Source: an uncultured Clostridia bacterium (GTDB lineage: Bacteria; Bacillota; Clostridia; Christensenellales; CAG-314). Taken from it: 64,000 bases of DNA. A program made the position numbers and the translations under genes. The notes under the pieces were generated by a model that was given only the letters and a program-made list of their open reading frames with translations, did not search any database and was not told the DNA's origin. The stretch's first letter is position 1; every line of letters starts with the position of its first letter. Positions 1 through 8,921 of the stretch are shown in pieces. The stretch spans positions 22,945 through 86,944 of the forward strand of contig CANPXV010000006.1 in assembly GCA_947586855.1 (NCBI GenBank), read 5' to 3'.

Positions 1-1395
1 GTCAACTACGAACGTGTCGTCGACAAAAAGATGGCCGCTCACGAGCTGTACATAGGCAACTTTTACAGCGAGGACGAGGGCTGGCAGCTGACCTTGAAGG
101 AAAATGGTCAGCAGTCCACCGGCAGCTACACAATCTATCAGCGCAACTCCAAGCAGACCGAGACGCTGACCGACAGCTACACCGTGACGGTGACTAACGG
201 ACGGCTTGCGCTCAACTTCAAGGGCCTCGGCGGCGAATTGACTTACACAGTGGAGGACGGGCAAAGCAGGCTCAACTTTACTGTCAGCGGCGGAGACTAC
301 AACGACCAGCTGTTTTTGCTGGACGTAAGTGAGGCCAACTATCAAAATGCGCTGAAAGGCGACTACGACTGCGAACGCTTGGTGCAGGGCACCTGGCAAA
401 CGCACGACGGCACCTTGCAACTGCGTCTGGATGACGGCGAGTACACCGTGGTAGAGATGGCCGGCCGCAACAAAATCTTTGCAAGCGGCACCTACACCGT
501 GGACGACCTCGACGAAAACAACAACGGTGTGTACGAGCTGGGCCTTGACGAAATCGGCACCAAACCGATAGAGTATCGCAACGCCTCCTTTGGCGAAAAA
601 ACCGGCGCAGTGCTGGGCGGCTACTTCAATTGGTTGTGGAACATGATGCAGGGCAACTTCGGGCGGTCTTTCACCCACGAAAAACCCGTCACCGAAGTGA
701 TTGCCGACCACATGTGGATATCCTTTATCATATCTTTTATCGCACTGATATTCGAGTTTGTCATCTCGATACCCCTTGGTATCACCAGCGCCACCCATCA
801 GTACAGCGCACGGGACTACTTTGTGACGGTGGTCACAATGATAGGTATATCCTTCCCCAGCTTCTTCTTTGCGGCGCTGCTCATCAAGCTGTTCAGCAGT
901 ACCTTGGGGTGGTTCCCCACGATGGGCCTTGTCAGCGGCGGCAGCAGTGCGACGGGCTTTGTGCGCTTTGCCGATATGGCCTGGCACCTTACGCTGCCCA
1001 TGGTGGTGATGGTGGTGCTCAGCATCGGCAGCCTGATGCGCTACACCCGCACCAACATGCTGGAAGTGCTCAGCAGCGACTACATACGTACCGCCCGTGC
1101 CAAGGGTCTTTCGGAAAAACGAGTGGTGTACGTGCACGCCTTCCGTAACACGCTGATACCCCTCATGACAATGATGGCGGGCATATTGCCCAGCTTGTTT
1201 GGCGGCGCAATGATCACCGAAGAAGTGTTTGCCATCGACGGAATAGGCCGCATAGCCTACAAGTCTCTCACGCAGGGCGACCTGCCGCTGATAATGGGCT
1301 ACAACATGTTCCTGGCCGTGCTGACGGTCATCGGCACGTTGCTGTCCGACATCATGTATGCGGTGGTCGATCCGCGCGTCAAACTTACCAAATAG
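1..1395 (+). CDS. oppB: Oligopeptide-type ABC transporter permease, OppB/DppB family (5' end outside window)
   Basis: The frame is open from base 1, so the true start and first membrane helix lie upstream; 464 residues are visible. The last 265 or so are a typical OppB permease: a GNFGRS motif, about five membrane segments and the C-terminal transport-permease domain with an EAA-like loop around 'YIRTARAKGLSEK'. The first 200 visible residues are unusual. They form a soluble, beta-rich region with two similar stretches (near residues 15-75 and 115-190, each with 'GxYT' and 'Y.V.' patterns) lying where OppB normally has a short extracytoplasmic loop. It is followed 9 bases later by oppC. Family members import peptides or oligosaccharides with OppC, OppD, OppF and a lipoprotein. 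The permease call is secure; the substrate is unknown. Confidence 0.9.
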   Translation, partial: VNYERVVDKKMAAHELYIGNFYSEDEGWQLTLKENGQQSTGSYTIYQRNSKQTETLTDSYTVTVTNGRLALNFKGLGGELTYTVEDGQSRLNFTVSGGDYNDQLFLLDVSEANYQNALKGDYDCERLVQGTWQTHDGTLQLRLDDGEYTVVEMAGRNKIFASGTYTVDDLDENNNGVYELGLDEIGTKPIEYRNASFGEKTGAVLGGYFNWLWNMMQGNFGRSFTHEKPVTEVIADHMWISFIISFIALIFEFVISIPLGITSATHQYSARDYFVTVVTMIGISFPSFFFAALLIKLFSSTLGWFPTMGLVSGGSSATGFVRFADMAWHLTLPMVVMVVLSIGSLMRYTRTNMLEVLSSDYIRTARAKGLSEKRVVYVHAFRNTLIPLMTMMAGILPSLFGGAMITEEVFAIDGIGRIAYKSLTQGDLPLIMGYNMFLAVLTVIGTLLSDIMYAVVDPRVKLTK

Positions 1396-1404
1396 GAGGA
1401 AATC

Positions 1405-2511
1405 ATGGACGACAACAACAAATACCAAGTTTCCTCCCTGCAAGAAGAGGAATCGCAATCCACCCCCGCCACCGCACAGCAAACGCTGGTGCAGCTTAGC
1501 GACGAGGACGTGGAGCAAAAGATCTACTACAAGGAGCTCACTCCCACCCGCATGGTGCTGAGGCGCTTTTTCCGCTCGCAGCTGTCCGTTGTGGGCCTGA
1601 TAATGATATTGGCGCTGTTTGTGTTTGCCTTTTTGGGTCCGCCGATATTCAAGCTGTTCAAGTACGATTGGGGCGAAACGGACGTGGACCGCACCCCCGT
1701 GCAAAAAATGTCCGGCACCTGGCTGGAAACGGAAGTAAACGGCGAAACGGTGCGTGTGTACCAATACAAATACTACACGGTCAACACCAACAGTCTCGCC
1801 TCCCCCTCCAAGGATCATTGGCTGGGCACCGACGAAAGAGGCATGGACGTGTTTGCCCGTCTGATGTACGGCGGACGAGTGTCCCTTACGCTGGGCTTTG
1901 TGGTGGTCATTCTCGAAACGCTGCTGGGCGTGATCATCGGCGGCATATCGGGCTACTTTGGCGGTTGGGTGGACCAGGTGCTGATGCGTATCGTGGATAT
2001 ACTCAACTGTATCCCCACATTGCCGTTGCTGCTTATCGCTTCGGTGGTTATCGACAGCTGGGGCGTACCGGGGCAAGCCCGTATCTACTACCTGATGGTC
2101 ATTTTGACGATTTTCGGTTGGAGCGGCACCGCCCGTATGGTTCGCGGCCAGATACTGTATCTGAGAGAGCAGGAATACATCGTTGCATGCGAGGTGATGG
2201 GCATACCCACTTGGAGGCGCATATTTATGCACCTGATACCCAACATCATGCCGCAGCTGATTGTATCCATGACGCTGGGTCTGGGCGGTATCATCCTGTA
2301 CGAGGCAACCCTGTCCTATCTGGGCTTGGGCATACCCATCCCCTATGCGGCCTGGGGCACAATGATAAGCTCCTCTACCGACCCCATCACCATGTCCTAC
2401 TATCCCAACTTGTGGATCCCCGCAGGTTTGCTGATAGTTATCGCCGTGCTGGGCTTCAACTTTGTGGGCGACGGACTTCGCGACGCCATGGACCCCAAGG
2501 CGAGAAAATAA
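1405..2511 (+). CDS. oppC: Oligopeptide-type ABC transporter permease, OppC/DppC family
   Basis: The 368-residue protein has a cytoplasmic N-terminal tail of about 50 residues, a first membrane helix (about 60-80), an OppC_N-type segment, then 'HWLGTDERGMDVFARL', the hallmark that opens the OppC transport domain. About five more helices follow. The coupling loop 'REQEYIVACEVMGIPTWRRIFMHLIPN' contacts the ATPases. A GGAGG ribosome site overlaps the oppB stop codon, so translation is probably coupled. The loop between helix 1 and the HWLGTD motif (about residues 85-130) is somewhat longer than usual, echoing the enlarged ectodomain of the partner permease. Confidence 0.94.
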   Translation: MDDNNKYQVSSLQEEESQSTPATAQQTLVQLSDEDVEQKIYYKELTPTRMVLRRFFRSQLSVVGLIMILALFVFAFLGPPIFKLFKYDWGETDVDRTPVQKMSGTWLETEVNGETVRVYQYKYYTVNTNSLASPSKDHWLGTDERGMDVFARLMYGGRVSLTLGFVVVILETLLGVIIGGISGYFGGWVDQVLMRIVDILNCIPTLPLLLIASVVIDSWGVPGQARIYYLMVILTIFGWSGTARMVRGQILYLREQEYIVACEVMGIPTWRRIFMHLIPNIMPQLIVSMTLGLGGIILYEATLSYLGLGIPIPYAAWGTMISSSTDPITMSYYPNLWIPAGLLIVIAVLGFNFVGDGLRDAMDPKARK

Positions 2512-2560
2512 TCTACATTTGCAGCTTTGCGCATAACTTGTGCAACAAAAAGGTATCGCA

Positions 2561-3880
2561 GTGAAAACTAACAAAGAAAAAAATCCCAATATACTCAGTC
2601 TCAAAGAGAGCCGTGCCATATTGCGCAGCAATCTTGCCGAAATGAAGAAGTTCGAAAAGATCAAGCGCAAAAAGGTCACTCCCGACTACTTTACCACGCA
2701 GCTCAACGACGACAACAACATCCTCGAAGTGGAAAATCTTCACACCTACTTCTACACCGACAGCGGCGTATCCAAGGCCGTCAACGGCATAACCTTTTCG
2801 GTGCCGAAGGACTCCATTGTGGGTCTGGTGGGAGAGTCGGGCTGCGGCAAAAGCGTCACCAGCCTGTCCATCATGCAGTTGGTGCAGGCGCCGCAGGGCC
2901 AAGTGACGGAGGGTTCGATACGTTTTGCCACGTCCGACTTTGTGTTGGACGACAAGGGCAAGCGCATACCCATCTACGTCACGGACGAGCAAGGCAACGT
3001 GGTGTACACCGACAAGCTGGACAAAAAGGGCAACCCCGTCAAGGACAAACAGGGCAACACGGTGCAAGTGCCGTTGCAGGCCCGCTCGGAGGACGGTATC
3101 CCCCTGTATGAGATGAAGGAAGTCACCTACGACATCGCCAAGATGCCCACGGCCGACATGTACCGCATCAGGGGCAAGGATATCTCCATGATATTTCAGG
3201 AGCCGATGACCAGCCTCAACCCCGTGTTTACCGTGGGGTATCAGATAGAGGAGGCGGTGTACCTCATCAACCCGCTTGCCACCAAAAAGGAGGCGCACGA
3301 AAAAGCCATCGAGATGCTGGCAAGGGTGGGCATACCCATGCCGGAGACCATCGTCAACTACTATCCGCACCAACTTTCGGGCGGCATGCGGCAGCGTGTC
3401 ATGATAGCCATTGCGCTTGTGGGCAACCCCAAGCTTATCATAGCGGACGAACCCACAACGGCGTTGGACGTGACCATTCAGAGCCAGATATTGCACCTCA
3501 TCAGGGAAGTACAACGTCAGTGCCATGCGTCGGTGGTGCTCATCACGCACGATTTGGGCGTGGTGGCGGAAACTTGCGACTATGTTGTGGTGATGTACGC
3601 AGGCAAAATTGTGGAAAAGGGCACCGTCTACGAGATTTTCGACAATCCCCTGCATCCCTACACCAAGGGCATACAAAAGGCCAAGCCTACCTTCGATACG
3701 GGCGTGGACGCCGAGCTGTACAGCATACCCGGTGTGGTGCCCAACCCCATCAATATCCCCAACGAGTGCCTGTTCAAGGATAGGTGCGGCGAGCGCTGCT
3801 CCTGCTGCGAGGGCGAGTATCCGGAGGAGATCCATGTTTCGCCCACGCACAGCGTGTTCTGCCACAAATACAAAAAATAA
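2561..3880 (+). CDS. oppD: Oligopeptide-type ABC transporter ATP-binding protein, OppD/DppD family
   Basis: A GTG start at 2561 is chosen because AAAGG lies 8 bases upstream; an earlier in-frame GTG at 2540 has no ribosome site. The 439-residue protein has Walker A GESGCGKS (about 91-98), a Q-loop in '[12 protein letters not shown]' (Q near 213), the LSGG signature, Walker B '[12 protein letters not shown]', and the C-terminal cysteine-bearing OppD/F tail. Two features are odd. There is an N-terminal extension of about 50 basic residues. There is also an insertion of about 75 residues between Walker A and the Q-loop containing three D-x-x-G-N-x-V repeats, absent from standard OppD. It powers import with OppF at the cytoplasmic face. 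Confidence 0.93.
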   Translation: MKTNKEKNPNILSLKESRAILRSNLAEMKKFEKIKRKKVTPDYFTTQLNDDNNILEVENLHTYFYTDSGVSKAVNGITFSVPKDSIVGLVGESGCGKSVTSLSIMQLVQAPQGQVTEGSIRFATSDFVLDDKGKRIPIYVTDEQGNVVYTDKLDKKGNPVKDKQGNTVQVPLQARSEDGIPLYEMKEVTYDIAKMPTADMYRIRGKDISMIFQEPMTSLNPVFTVGYQIEEAVYLINPLATKKEAHEKAIEMLARVGIPMPETIVNYYPHQLSGGMRQRVMIAIALVGNPKLIIADEPTTALDVTIQSQILHLIREVQRQCHASVVLITHDLGVVAETCDYVVVMYAGKIVEKGTVYEIFDNPLHPYTKGIQKAKPTFDTGVDAELYSIPGVVPNPINIPNECLFKDRCGERCSCCEGEYPEEIHVSPTHSVFCHKYKK

Positions 3881-3898
3881 CTCACAACGAGAACTACA

Positions 3899-4984
3899 AT
3901 GAACGAAGAAATTTTGAACAGTCAAACGGAACAAACCCCCGAACAAACCGCCCCGATCTACGAGGATGACGGCAAGGACTACATTTTGCGAGTGCGCAAT
4001 CTCAAACAGTACTTTCCTGTCAGCAAATCCATGTTCGGCAAAGTGCAGGCCTATCTGCGTGCGGTGGACGGCGTAAGTTTCGATTTGGAGCGAGGCAAAA
4101 CAATAGGCATCGTGGGTGAGTCGGGCTGCGGCAAAACCACCCTTGGGCGCACAATTTTGCGGTTATACGACATCACCGAGGGCTCCGCTCGCTACACCGA
4201 CAACAACGGCAACAGCTACGAGCTGGCCGAGTTGAAGCGCAAGCAATTGCAACCGCTGCGCACCCAATTGCAGTTGGTGTTTCAGGACCCATATTCGTCG
4301 TTGCCGCCCCGCATGACGGTGGGCGCTATCATCGGTGAGGCCGTCAAGGTGCACCATATTGTGCCCAAAACGGAAGTGCACGACTACGTTTTGGAAGTGA
4401 TGCGTCGCTGCGGATTGCAACCTCACTACTACGACAGATATCCGCACGAGTTCAGCGGCGGTCAGCGTCAGCGTATCTGCATTGCCCGCGCATTGGCGGT
4501 AAAACCCAGCCTTGTCATTTGCGACGAGCCTGTTTCCGCCTTGGATGTGTCCATTCAGGCGCAGGTCATCAACCTGCTGAAAAAGTTGCAGAGAGAAATG
4601 GGCATTTCCTACATGTTCATTTCGCACGATCTGTCCGTTGTCAAATACATCAGCGACAGCATTGCCGTGATGTATCTGGGCAACATTGTGGAGATGGGCA
4701 GCACCGCCGACATCTGTACAAATGCCTCTCACCCCTACACTCAAGCGCTGTTTTCCGCAGTGCCCGTGCCCAATCCTCACCGCAAGGCCAAGCCGGAGGA
4801 GTTGGAGGGCGAGCTGCCCTCTCCTGCCAATCCGCCGCAAGGGTGCAAATTCCACACCCGTTGCAAGCATTGCATGGAGTGTTGCAGTCAGACCGCTCCC
4901 GAAATGAGAGAAATCTCCCCCGGACACTTTGTCGCCTGCCACCTGTTTGACGACCCATCTCGGCAAAATGAGCAAGAAAGCTAA
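3899..4984 (+). CDS. oppF: Oligopeptide-type ABC transporter ATP-binding protein, OppF/DppF family
   Basis: The 361-residue ATPase has Walker A GESGCGKT, a Q-loop '[12 protein letters not shown]', the signature 'FSGGQRQR', Walker B '[12 protein letters not shown]' and the oligopeptide/dipeptide C-terminal region with clustered cysteines ([10 protein letters not shown]). This tail resembles the iron-sulfur or zinc-binding tails described for Opp/Dpp ATPases. It lies 18 bases after oppD. The ribosome site (ACGAGA) is weak, so translation may depend on coupling. It is the usual last core gene of such operons. The solute-binding lipoprotein is not in the window and is presumably upstream. Confidence 0.93.
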   Translation: MNEEILNSQTEQTPEQTAPIYEDDGKDYILRVRNLKQYFPVSKSMFGKVQAYLRAVDGVSFDLERGKTIGIVGESGCGKTTLGRTILRLYDITEGSARYTDNNGNSYELAELKRKQLQPLRTQLQLVFQDPYSSLPPRMTVGAIIGEAVKVHHIVPKTEVHDYVLEVMRRCGLQPHYYDRYPHEFSGGQRQRICIARALAVKPSLVICDEPVSALDVSIQAQVINLLKKLQREMGISYMFISHDLSVVKYISDSIAVMYLGNIVEMGSTADICTNASHPYTQALFSAVPVPNPHRKAKPEELEGELPSPANPPQGCKFHTRCKHCMECCSQTAPEMREISPGHFVACHLFDDPSRQNEQES

Positions 4985-5225
4985 GCAAAAAACCGTCTAC
5001 AAGCAGGACGACGGCCGCACAATCTACTCTATGGCGGGCTTGGAGGGCAAAACTCCCGAAGAGCTCGAAGAGCGAGACAGGCAACGCCGCAACGCCGTCA
5101 AAGTGACCCGAAAGGAGCGCCGCGCCATGATTGCCGCCGCCTTTCAGGTGTACGGCCCAATTTTGCTCATCATTCTGGTGGCGTTTGGGCTGGCGGCGGT
5201 GATAGTTTATCTGCTTATGCGGTAA
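4968..5225 (+). CDS. Small single-pass membrane protein overlapping oppF
   Basis: This 85-residue protein starts with ATG inside the end of oppF (17-base overlap in another frame). A longer version from 4929 is possible but has no better start. It has a charged N-terminal half (KK, EELEERDRQRR) and one strongly hydrophobic helix near the C-terminus ('YGPILLIILVAFGLAAVIVYLLM'-like, written here in part), with only MR after it. I do not recognise the family. Its position as last gene before a terminator suggests it belongs to the transporter operon, perhaps as an assembly or regulatory subunit, but that is inference. Confidence 0.7.
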   Translation: MSKKAKQKTVYKQDDGRTIYSMAGLEGKTPEELEERDRQRRNAVKVTRKERRAMIAAAFQVYGPILLIILVAFGLAAVIVYLLMR

Positions 5226-5252
5226 ATAATTTTTACGAGATAAATTTTTTGC

Positions 5253-5281
5253 AAGAGAACTCACGATTTGAGTTCTTTTTG
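5253..5281 (+). terminator. Rho-independent terminator of the opp operon
   Basis: The hairpin arms GAACTC (5257-5262) and GAGTTC (5270-5275) enclose a 7-base loop and are followed by TTTTTG. It lies 28 bases after the small membrane protein gene. Confidence 0.8.
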
Positions 5282-5306
5282 TTATGTTTGAGTGCCGTTT
5301 TGTGCA

Positions 5307-5334
5307 TTGACAAACGTCGTAGCTTGACTATAAT
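5307..5334 (+). promoter_or_regulatory. Sigma-A type promoter for the GH4 gene
   Basis: TTGACA (5307-5312) and TATAAT (5329-5334) both match consensus, with a 16-base spacer. An in-frame ATG at 5343 lies only 8 bases after the -10 box, while the ribosome-site start is at 5391, so two N-termini are possible. Confidence 0.8.
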
Positions 5335-5390
5335 ATAAAATAATGAAATTTTGCGCAAAATCACAAAATTTTGCGTTTGGGAGGGTGGCT

Positions 5391-6791
5391 ATGATAAAAA
5401 TTGCCTATATCGGCGGCGGCTCCAAACAGTGGGCCAGAGTGTTTATGAACGACCTCGCCTTGGACGAGGGCGATCTGTGCGGCGAAATTGCCCTGTACGA
5501 CATCGACCGAGAGGCGGCCGAGCGCAACCGTCGTATAGGTATGCGTATCGGCAACTGCCCTGAGGCTCGCCACAAGTGGAGCTACACAGTCAGCGGCACC
5601 CTCGACGAGGCGCTTGCGGGCGCAACCTTTGTGGTGCTGTCCATCTTGCCGGGCACCTTCGACGAGATGGAGGTGGACGTCCACGCCCCCGAAAAATACG
5701 GCGTCTACCAATCGGTGGGGGACACCGTCGGCCCCGGCGGCGTGCTGCGTGCCATGCGTACCGTGCCGCTGTACGAGGGTTTTGCCCGTGCGATCAAGCG
5801 TTGCTGCCCCAAAGCGTGGGTTATCAATTTTACCAACCCCATGTCCATTTGCGTCAAGACGCTGTACGACGTTTTCCCCGAGATCAAGGCGTTTGGCTGC
5901 TGTCACGAAGTGTTTCATGCGCAAAACTTTTTGTGTGCGGTGCTGCACGAGCAGCTTGGTGTGCCACGCCCCGACCGTCACGAGCTGTACACCGACGCTT
6001 GCGGCGTCAATCACTTTACCTGGATAACCGAGGCCAAGTGGCGCAACGTGGATGTGCTGTCGCTGTTGCCCGACTTTTTGCAAAAGTACTATCGCAGCGG
6101 ATACTATTCGGGCAGCCTCACCGCCGAGCAGGCCCGCACCGACCCATTTTGCTACAACAACAGGGTCAAGATGGACCTCTATCGCCGATTTGGCGTGTTG
6201 GGCGCAGCGGGCGACAGGCATCTGGCGGAGTTTGTCAGCAACAAATGGTACATGAGCGACCCTCGTCAGGTAGAGGAGTGGGGCTTTCACCTTACGCCTG
6301 TCAGTTATCGCAAGGCTCGCCAGCAGGAGCGTATCGAGGAGAGCATTCGTCTGGCCGACGGCACGCAGGCAGTGCAGCCGCACCGCTCGGACGAGGAGGC
6401 GGTGCGCCTGATGAAGGCGTTGCTGGGCTGCGGCACGGTGGTGTCCAACGTCAACATCGTCAACGTGGGACAGATGCCGCAAATGCCGCTTGGCGCCGTG
6501 GTGGAGACCAACTGCGTGTTCGACAGCGACAGCGTGCGCCCCGTAACCGCCAAACAGCTGCCCTCCGACGTGTGCAATCTGGTGTATCGCAACTGCGTCA
6601 ACATCGAGACGTGCTACTACGGTATCAAGCAGCGCAACCTGCAAATGATTTTTGAAAGTTTTGTCAATCAGCCGCTGTGCTCCTCGTTGGATATGGCGCA
6701 GGCCCGCAGCCTGTTTGAGGAAATGCTGGTGGGCACCCGCAAATATCTGGACGAGTTCTACGATTTGCAGGCCTTTTTAGACAACAAATAG
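5391..6791 (+). CDS. GH4 family glycosidase, probable alpha-galacturonidase
   Basis: Glycoside hydrolase family 4 enzymes use NAD+ and a divalent metal to cleave glycosidic bonds by an oxidation-elimination route. This 466-residue protein has the N-terminal Rossmann start 'IAYIGGGSKQW', 'NFTNPMS', a C171-H172-E173-V motif and 'GVNHFTW' (N207-H208), the metal and catalytic signatures of the family. The CHEV form is the one I associate with LplD-type alpha-galacturonidases rather than alpha-galactosidases, and the pectin context agrees. The start at 5391 is chosen for the GGGAGG site just upstream. There is no signal peptide, so it acts in the cytoplasm. An AEC transporter follows after one base. 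Confidence 0.85.
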   Translation: MIKIAYIGGGSKQWARVFMNDLALDEGDLCGEIALYDIDREAAERNRRIGMRIGNCPEARHKWSYTVSGTLDEALAGATFVVLSILPGTFDEMEVDVHAPEKYGVYQSVGDTVGPGGVLRAMRTVPLYEGFARAIKRCCPKAWVINFTNPMSICVKTLYDVFPEIKAFGCCHEVFHAQNFLCAVLHEQLGVPRPDRHELYTDACGVNHFTWITEAKWRNVDVLSLLPDFLQKYYRSGYYSGSLTAEQARTDPFCYNNRVKMDLYRRFGVLGAAGDRHLAEFVSNKWYMSDPRQVEEWGFHLTPVSYRKARQQERIEESIRLADGTQAVQPHRSDEEAVRLMKALLGCGTVVSNVNIVNVGQMPQMPLGAVVETNCVFDSDSVRPVTAKQLPSDVCNLVYRNCVNIETCYYGIKQRNLQMIFESFVNQPLCSSLDMAQARSLFEEMLVGTRKYLDEFYDLQAFLDNK

Positions 6792-6792
6792 T

Positions 6793-7800
6793 ATGGAAGT
6801 ATTGGTGTTTTCGCTCAATGCGGTGTTGCCGTTGGTGCTGTTGGTGGCGTTGGGCTATCTGTTGCAGCGCACAAAAATCTTTTCCGACGATTTTTGGCAG
6901 ACGTGCAACAAATTGGTGTTCAGGCTGTTTTTGCCCGTGATGTTGTTCTACAACGTCTACAATATCGCCGATTTTGCCGACATAAATTGGTGGTTTGTGC
7001 TGTACGGCTCGGCCTTCATCGTAGTGGTGTTTGGGCTGAGTATGCTGCTTGTGCCCCTGTTCGTCAGGGACAACGCCCAACGTGGCGTGATAGTGCAGGC
7101 CATATCCCGCAGCAACTATGCCATCATCGGCATACCTCTTGCTTCCAGCCTGTACGGTGCAAGCGGTGCAGCGGCGGCCAGCGTGATGTCGGCGTTCAGT
7201 ATACCGCTGTTCAATGCCCTGTCCGTGATGGTGCTTGCCGCCTTCAATCGAGAAAGCGGCGCCAAGGTCAATTGGAAAAAGATGCTGTTGGATATCGTCA
7301 CCAATCCGCTGATAATAGCGGTGGCGGCGGGCTTGTGCGTGCTGGGCGTCAGGGCGCTGTTTGTCAGGTGGGATTGGAGCTTCCGCCTGAGCGGCTTTGT
7401 GATAGGCAACACCAATGTGGACTTTTTGTACAAAACGTTGGAACTTCTTTCGCAGGTGGCCACTCCCCTTGCGCTCATAGTGCTGGGCGGACGTTTCTGT
7501 TTTTCCGCAAGCAAGCGCTTGTGGAAGCCCATCGCCGCCGTGTGTGTTGTGCGCATGCTGGTGCTGCCCGCCGCGGCATTGGCGTTGGCGTATCTCATTG
7601 TGCCCTCCCTCGGCGGAGAACACTTTGCCAGCTACATTGCGCTGTTTGCCACCCCAGTTGCAGTATCCAGCGCCGTGATGGCCAAGGAAATGGGCGGCGA
7701 CGACGAGCTTGCGGGGCAGTTGGTGGTGTGGACCACGCTGGCCTCGGGCGTCACGCTGTTTGCCGTGATTGCCGTTTGCCGAGCCTTGGGGCTGCTGTGA
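6793..7800 (+). CDS. AEC-family membrane transporter (auxin efflux carrier type)
   Basis: The 335-residue protein is almost entirely hydrophobic, with about ten membrane helices arranged as two halves. It has the typical AEC opening (LPLVLLVALGYLL), the motif 'NYAIIGIPLASSLYG' in the first half, and 'ATPLALIVLGG' and 'ATPVAVSSAVMAKEMG' in the second. Bacterial AEC proteins move organic acids such as malate or related anions. The gene begins one base after the GH4 stop codon with no clear ribosome site, which suggests translational coupling. A role in uronate or organic acid export or uptake is plausible from context but not shown. Confidence 0.85.
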   Translation: MEVLVFSLNAVLPLVLLVALGYLLQRTKIFSDDFWQTCNKLVFRLFLPVMLFYNVYNIADFADINWWFVLYGSAFIVVVFGLSMLLVPLFVRDNAQRGVIVQAISRSNYAIIGIPLASSLYGASGAAAASVMSAFSIPLFNALSVMVLAAFNRESGAKVNWKKMLLDIVTNPLIIAVAAGLCVLGVRALFVRWDWSFRLSGFVIGNTNVDFLYKTLELLSQVATPLALIVLGGRFCFSASKRLWKPIAAVCVVRMLVLPAAALALAYLIVPSLGGEHFASYIALFATPVAVSSAVMAKEMGGDDELAGQLVVWTTLASGVTLFAVIAVCRALGLL

Positions 7801-7830
7801 TATCCGTTTTGTACATAAACAAGTGCGTTT

Positions 7831-7858
7831 TTGCAATTGCAAACAAATACAATATAGT
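7831..7858 (+). promoter_or_regulatory. Possible promoter upstream of kduD
   Basis: TTGCAA (7831-7836) and TATAGT (7853-7858) are separated by 16 bases. The -35 box overlaps a perfect palindrome TTGCAATTGCAA (7831-7842), which could be an operator. Confidence 0.35.
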
Positions 7859-7887
7859 TTAAGATAAAGTCGCAGGAGGATAAACTT

Positions 7888-8643
7888 ATGATTTTGGATA
7901 AATTCAGTTTGAATGGCAAAGTTGCCATTGTCACAGGCTCGGATACGGGTCTCGGCCAAGGATTTTGCAAGGCCTTTGTAGAGGCGGGCGCCAAGGTGAT
8001 GGGCGTATCCGTTGTGCCCAGCACCGCCACGCAGCAGATGCTTGGCGAGGACAACTTCAAATTTATGGTAGAAAACCTGATGACGTTGGAGCCTATCGAC
8101 AGGATCATTGCCGAGACGTTAAAGCAGTTTGGCAGGATCGATATCCTCGTCAACAACGCCGGCATCATCAAGCGGGAAGATTGCATTGATTTTTGCGAGG
8201 CCAGTTGGGATAGCGTCATGGCAGTCAACGCCAAAACGGTGTTCTTTTTCAGCCAGGCGGTGGCACGTCAGTTCATCCGTCAGGGCGGCGGCGGCAAGAT
8301 CATCTCCGTGGCCAGCATGCTCAGCTATCAGGGCGGCATAAGAGTGCCCAGCTACACGGCAAGCAAATCGGCCGTCAAGGGTATCACGATGGCCATGGCC
8401 AACGAGTGGGCGCCCTACGGCATCAATGTCAACGCCATTGCCCCCGGTTACATGGCCACCAACAACACGCAGGCCCTCCGCTCCGACGCCAACCGCAGCG
8501 AGGCCATCTTGGAGCGTATCCCCGCAGGACGTTGGGGCACCCCCGACGACATCATGGGTGCGGGCGTATTTCTCGCCTCTTCCGCCAGCGACTATGTCAA
8601 CGGCTTCACCATTGCCGTGGACGGCGGCTGGCTGGGCAGATAA
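7888..8643 (+). CDS. kduD: 2-dehydro-3-deoxy-D-gluconate 5-dehydrogenase KduD (SDR family)
   Basis: KduD interconverts 2,5-diketo-3-deoxygluconate and KDG using NAD(H), the second step in using unsaturated uronates from pectin. The 251-residue protein shows the SDR cofactor motif 'TGSDTGLGQG', 'NNAG', a catalytic serine in 'SVASML' and Y156-x-x-x-K160 in 'PSYTASK'. The stretches 'GGIRVPSYTASK', 'NAIAPGYMATNNT' and 'ASDYVNGFTIAVDGGW' are close to those of characterised KduD proteins. A GGAGG site is 8 bases before the ATG. A terminator follows, so it is the last gene of its unit or transcribed alone. Confidence 0.95.
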   Translation: MILDKFSLNGKVAIVTGSDTGLGQGFCKAFVEAGAKVMGVSVVPSTATQQMLGEDNFKFMVENLMTLEPIDRIIAETLKQFGRIDILVNNAGIIKREDCIDFCEASWDSVMAVNAKTVFFFSQAVARQFIRQGGGGKIISVASMLSYQGGIRVPSYTASKSAVKGITMAMANEWAPYGINVNAIAPGYMATNNTQALRSDANRSEAILERIPAGRWGTPDDIMGAGVFLASSASDYVNGFTIAVDGGWLGR

Positions 8644-8660
8644 CCTTTTGCCACAACAAA

Positions 8661-8696
8661 AACTCCCTGTTGCAAGCAGCAGGGAGTTATTTTTTC
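8661..8696 (+). terminator. Rho-independent terminator after kduD
   Basis: AACTCCCTG (8661-8669) pairs with CAGGGAGTT (8680-8688). The stem can extend with TTG/CAG pairs, and TATTTTTT follows. Confidence 0.85.
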
Positions 8697-8699
8697 CCC

Positions 8700-8901
8700 G
8701 ACCAGGCGCAAGTCGGTACGGTTGACTACGCAACCGACCCCTACGGGGCGCAAGCGCCGACTTGGTCGGGCTGCTAAGGAACAACCTGCACGGTTGTTCA
8801 TTTTTTAGACCTTCGCCGGGGTCTCCCATTGCCCCGGCACCCCCTGGGTAGTCTGCAATCTCGGCGCAGGTCCGTGATTGCAGGGAGTTTAGTTGAAAGC
8901 A
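8700..8901. repeat. Mosaic intergenic repeat, copy A
   Basis: This stretch shares a 22-base segment (8725-8746) with 14871-14892 and a roughly 40-base segment (8860-8901) with the reverse complement of 32747-32786. The two are joined to unrelated hairpins: CCGACC/GGTCGG arms around 8698-8770, and GCCGGGG/CCCCGGC near 8816-8838. No protein-coding signal is present. It looks like a degraded or recombined member of a dispersed structured element rather than a gene. Confidence 0.6.
8779..8806 (+). terminator. Terminator-like hairpin inside repeat copy A
   Basis: GAACAACC (8779-8786) and GGTTGTTC (8792-8799) form a perfect 8-base stem with a 5-base loop. TTTTTT follows at 8801-8806. Confidence 0.65.
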
Positions 8902-8921
8902 TCTTGCTTTGTATAAAGAAA

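Noticed and set aside
2540..2560. Earlier GTG start for the OppD-type gene
   Set aside because: No ribosome site precedes it, while AAAGG is well placed for the GTG at 2561.
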